A stretch of 64,000 nucleotides of DNA from Qipengyuania vulgaris. GTDB lineage: Bacteria > Pseudomonadota > Alphaproteobacteria > Sphingomonadales > Sphingomonadaceae. A model generated the notes under the pieces. The model saw only the letters and a program-made list of their open reading frames with translations. It made no database searches and was not told where the DNA came from. Positions 61,453 through 64,000 of this stretch are shown here, one piece after another; position 1 is the stretch's first letter, and each line of letters opens with the position of its first letter. The stretch is from contig NZ_WTYC01000002.1 of the NCBI RefSeq assembly GCF_009827325.1, positions 310,001-374,000 on the forward strand, in the 5' to 3' direction. The position numbers and the translations under genes were made by a program.

Positions 61453-62420
61453 ACCGCCAGCAACTCTTCCGCCGTAACGCCGATCGCTTCGAAGTAGCGC
61501 GCCATGGCGTCGACTGTGGTGTCATCCAGAGCAATGTGCGCACGGCGACGATCGTGCGGGTCAGGTATGCGTACGAGCAAGCCCGCATCCACCATCTGAC
61601 TGATCCAGCGCAAACCCGTTGTCGCCGGAACGCCCGCCGCGATGCAGAGCGAAGTGACGCTGACCCTTCGCCGTTCCGACTTCGCAGCCGCGAGATCGAG
61701 CAGAATGTCCCAAGCCGGGTCCGCAAACAGTTCGGCATCGAAGAACCTAGCCCGTAACTGTCGTGCCTGAATCATCCTGCGAATACGGTCGCCTGCCGGA
61801 AGCTGGGGAGGTTTCTCTCGCGACGCGGAATATTCTTCTCCCTGCTGCGCAAAAGTCTGAGTTGGCGATTCGAACCGGAAAGCTCCGCCGCCCTCTCGCT
61901 GGCCCGGCGACAAACCTTCGAGCCGTTCGGCAATCTTGCCCACCTGTTCGGTCAGGCGAAGGAGCATCAGCCGATCTTCCTCGGCCAGTTCGCGCAACCG
62001 CAGATTGGGCACATGCGCGAGCACGCGGCCAATCGCGATTACCCTTTCGGCACGGCAGGGATCGACGAGTATCTGTGCGCCCGACATCGCGAAACAGCCG
62101 AATACTGCATCGAGCGATGCCATCGTGGTCGAGACGACGATCTGCGCACCCGACTTGCCTGCACGCATATCGAGCCGCGAAAGGAGCGCGACGACAGCCG
62201 CATCAGCCTCTGCGCAATCCACCAGCACCAGATCGCCCAGTGCACCTGACGCGCCAGACGCGAACTCATCGAGGCTGCAGCACTCCAAAATCCGGAATCC
62301 GGCTGCTTCGGCATCTTCACGCAACTGCCCTCCTACCGGCTCCCGATCGGCCAGAATCGTTATCGCGAGCTGGAAACCGGCGCTGTCAAAAACGAGCTCA
62401 TAGCTGAAATCGGCTTGCAT
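61449..62420 (-). CDS. regulator with pseudo-receiver and C-terminal winged helix
   Basis: A 323-residue cytoplasmic protein in two parts. N-terminal part (about 15-135) reads like a divergent receiver: ITILADREPVGGQLREDAE, LVLVDCAEADAAVV, IVVSTTMASLDAVF and QILVDPCRAERV, lacking the acidic pair and Lys. A coiled linker follows (about 140-160). The C-terminal part (about 225-323) is a MarR-like winged helix (VTSLCIAAGVPATTGLRWISQM, LLVRIPDPHDRRRAHIAL). Such proteins are common in Erythrobacteraceae-type genomes; target genes unknown. Leftward single gene, opposite to obgE. Confidence 0.75.
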   Translation of the reverse strand: MQADFSYELVFDSAGFQLAITILADREPVGGQLREDAEAAGFRILECCSLDEFASGASGALGDLVLVDCAEADAAVVALLSRLDMRAGKSGAQIVVSTTMASLDAVFGCFAMSGAQILVDPCRAERVIAIGRVLAHVPNLRLRELAEEDRLMLLRLTEQVGKIAERLEGLSPGQREGGGAFRFESPTQTFAQQGEEYSASREKPPQLPAGDRIRRMIQARQLRARFFDAELFADPAWDILLDLAAAKSERRRVSVTSLCIAAGVPATTGLRWISQMVDAGLLVRIPDPHDRRRAHIALDDTTVDAMARYFEAIGVTAEELLAV

Positions 62421-62531
62421 CGAATCGAGTTCCTTTGAGAATGCTTGGAACTTTGTGAGAACAAACTGGGTTCATATCAAGAATACGGAGGTCCGGCAGA
62501 TGTACCAACGGGCCGCCTATGGCAGCCGTGA

Positions 62532-63632
<1,101 letters not shown>

Positions 63633-63636
63633 CCGC

Positions 63637-64000
63637 ATGACTATCGATACGCTCTCCGGACTGGTCGGGGCAAAGCGCCTCGTGATCAAGGTCGGCTCGG
63701 CGTTGCTGATCGAAGGGGGCGAGGCGCGGTCGGGCTGGCTGGCGACACTTGCCTCAGAAATTACCGACCTGAGAACGCGCGGGACGCAAGTGATCGTGGT
63801 GTCTTCGGGCGCAATCGCTCTCGGTGCTGCCAAGCTTGGCCTCGCGAAAGGTGGGCGAGGTAGCCTCGCCGATGCCCAGGCTGCGGCCTCGGTCGGACAA
63901 GTCGAACTGGCGCGCCTGTGGTCAGAAATGCTCGGCAAGCACGATATCGTCGCTGCCCAGATGCTGGTGACACTTGGCGATCTCGAAGATCGTCGGCGCT
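63637..64000 (+). CDS. proB: glutamate 5-kinase, 5' part only
   Basis: First step of proline synthesis (glutamate to glutamyl-5-phosphate). Only the first 121 codons lie in the window; the gene runs off its right end. The amino-acid-kinase fold is clear from LVIKVGSALLIEGG (about 15-28), VIVVSSGAIALGAAKLGL (near 52) and AQAAASVGQVELARLW. Downstream (C-terminal PUA domain) is not visible. The start ATG lies 4 bp after obgE. Confidence 0.92.
   Translation, partial: MTIDTLSGLVGAKRLVIKVGSALLIEGGEARSGWLATLASEITDLRTRGTQVIVVSSGAIALGAAKLGLAKGGRGSLADAQAAASVGQVELARLWSEMLGKHDIVAAQMLVTLGDLEDRRR

Noticed and set aside
62451-62476. GGAAC-N17-GGTT before obgE as a third EcfG promoter
   Set aside because: The second element has a mismatch (GGTT, not CGTT) and obgE is not a typical member of that regulon; too weak to claim.

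Overview
The window is a contiguous piece of a GC-rich alphaproteobacterial chromosome, most likely from Sphingomonadales, family Erythrobacteraceae or close to it. This is an inference from gene content and order: a CcrM-type GANTC methyltransferase, a pckA / ChvI-ChvG / short HprK / RapZ / EIIA-Man / HPr cluster, a three-gene proton-translocating transhydrogenase (pntA1, pntA2, pntB) headed by a tiny aa3-oxidase subunit IV gene, a CpaF pilus ATPase and many short 4-bp gene overlaps. I see no insertion sequence, prophage, CRISPR array or rRNA. One tRNA (Val, UAC) is present. Most genes are core or housekeeping.

Layout. 0-7 kb: CpaF ATPase, a small membrane protein, tandem entericidin-like lipoproteins behind a GGAAC-N16-CGTT (EcfG-like stress) promoter, then a leftward group (DUF938 methyltransferase, acyl-CoA synthetase, ABA4-like membrane protein, NAD(P)-binding protein, dGTPase). 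7-16.5 kb (leftward): subtilisin-like protease, Asp/Glu racemase-family protein, a translationally coupled trio (parallel beta-helix protein, diheme cytochrome, alpha/beta hydrolase), and the pnt operon, which has an unknown lipoprotein gene inside it. 16.7-24.8 kb: a degenerate NtrC-family regulator, SDR, FolP, a 306-bp intergenic region with a 20-22-bp periodic repeat, CcrM with a leader carrying cell-cycle motifs, a sulfotransferase-like protein, RNase HII and a soluble sugar dehydrogenase. 24.8-31 kb: GNAT, DUF1285, CoA pyrophosphatase, CCA-adding enzyme, a secreted protein and ParC.

31-42 kb: DJ-1/PfpI protein behind a second EcfG-like promoter, DUF4349 lipoprotein, ferredoxin plus two cysteine desulfurases, alpha/beta hydrolase, TonB, DUF3597, DUF885 lipoprotein, a secreted metalloprotease with TPRs, and glutaminyl cyclase. 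42-49 kb: gluconeogenic pckA is divergent from chvI-chvG-hprK-rapZ-EIIA-HPr, a regulatory unit that joins envelope or acid sensing to phosphotransfer and carbon status. 49-57 kb: tRNA/rRNA methyltransferase, DUF1993, PilZ, RmuC, and leftward def and recR facing rightward fmt-truA across a REP-like inverted pair, then a dehydrogenase and asparaginase. 57-64 kb: tRNA-Val, TlpA-like lipoprotein, argH, LptM-like lipoprotein, lysA, a siroheme synthase with a vestigial C-terminal module, a wHTH regulator, obgE and the 5' part of proB, which runs off the window.

The most notable points are: the regulatory cluster ahead of ccrM; the periodic repeat array upstream of folP; an NtrC-family regulator that has lost its Walker B and GAFTGA residues; a cysteine desulfurase whose conserved N-terminus is present in the DNA without a usual start codon; and the uncharacterised beta-helix/diheme cytochrome/hydrolase trio. 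Nothing here is clearly a wholly new system.
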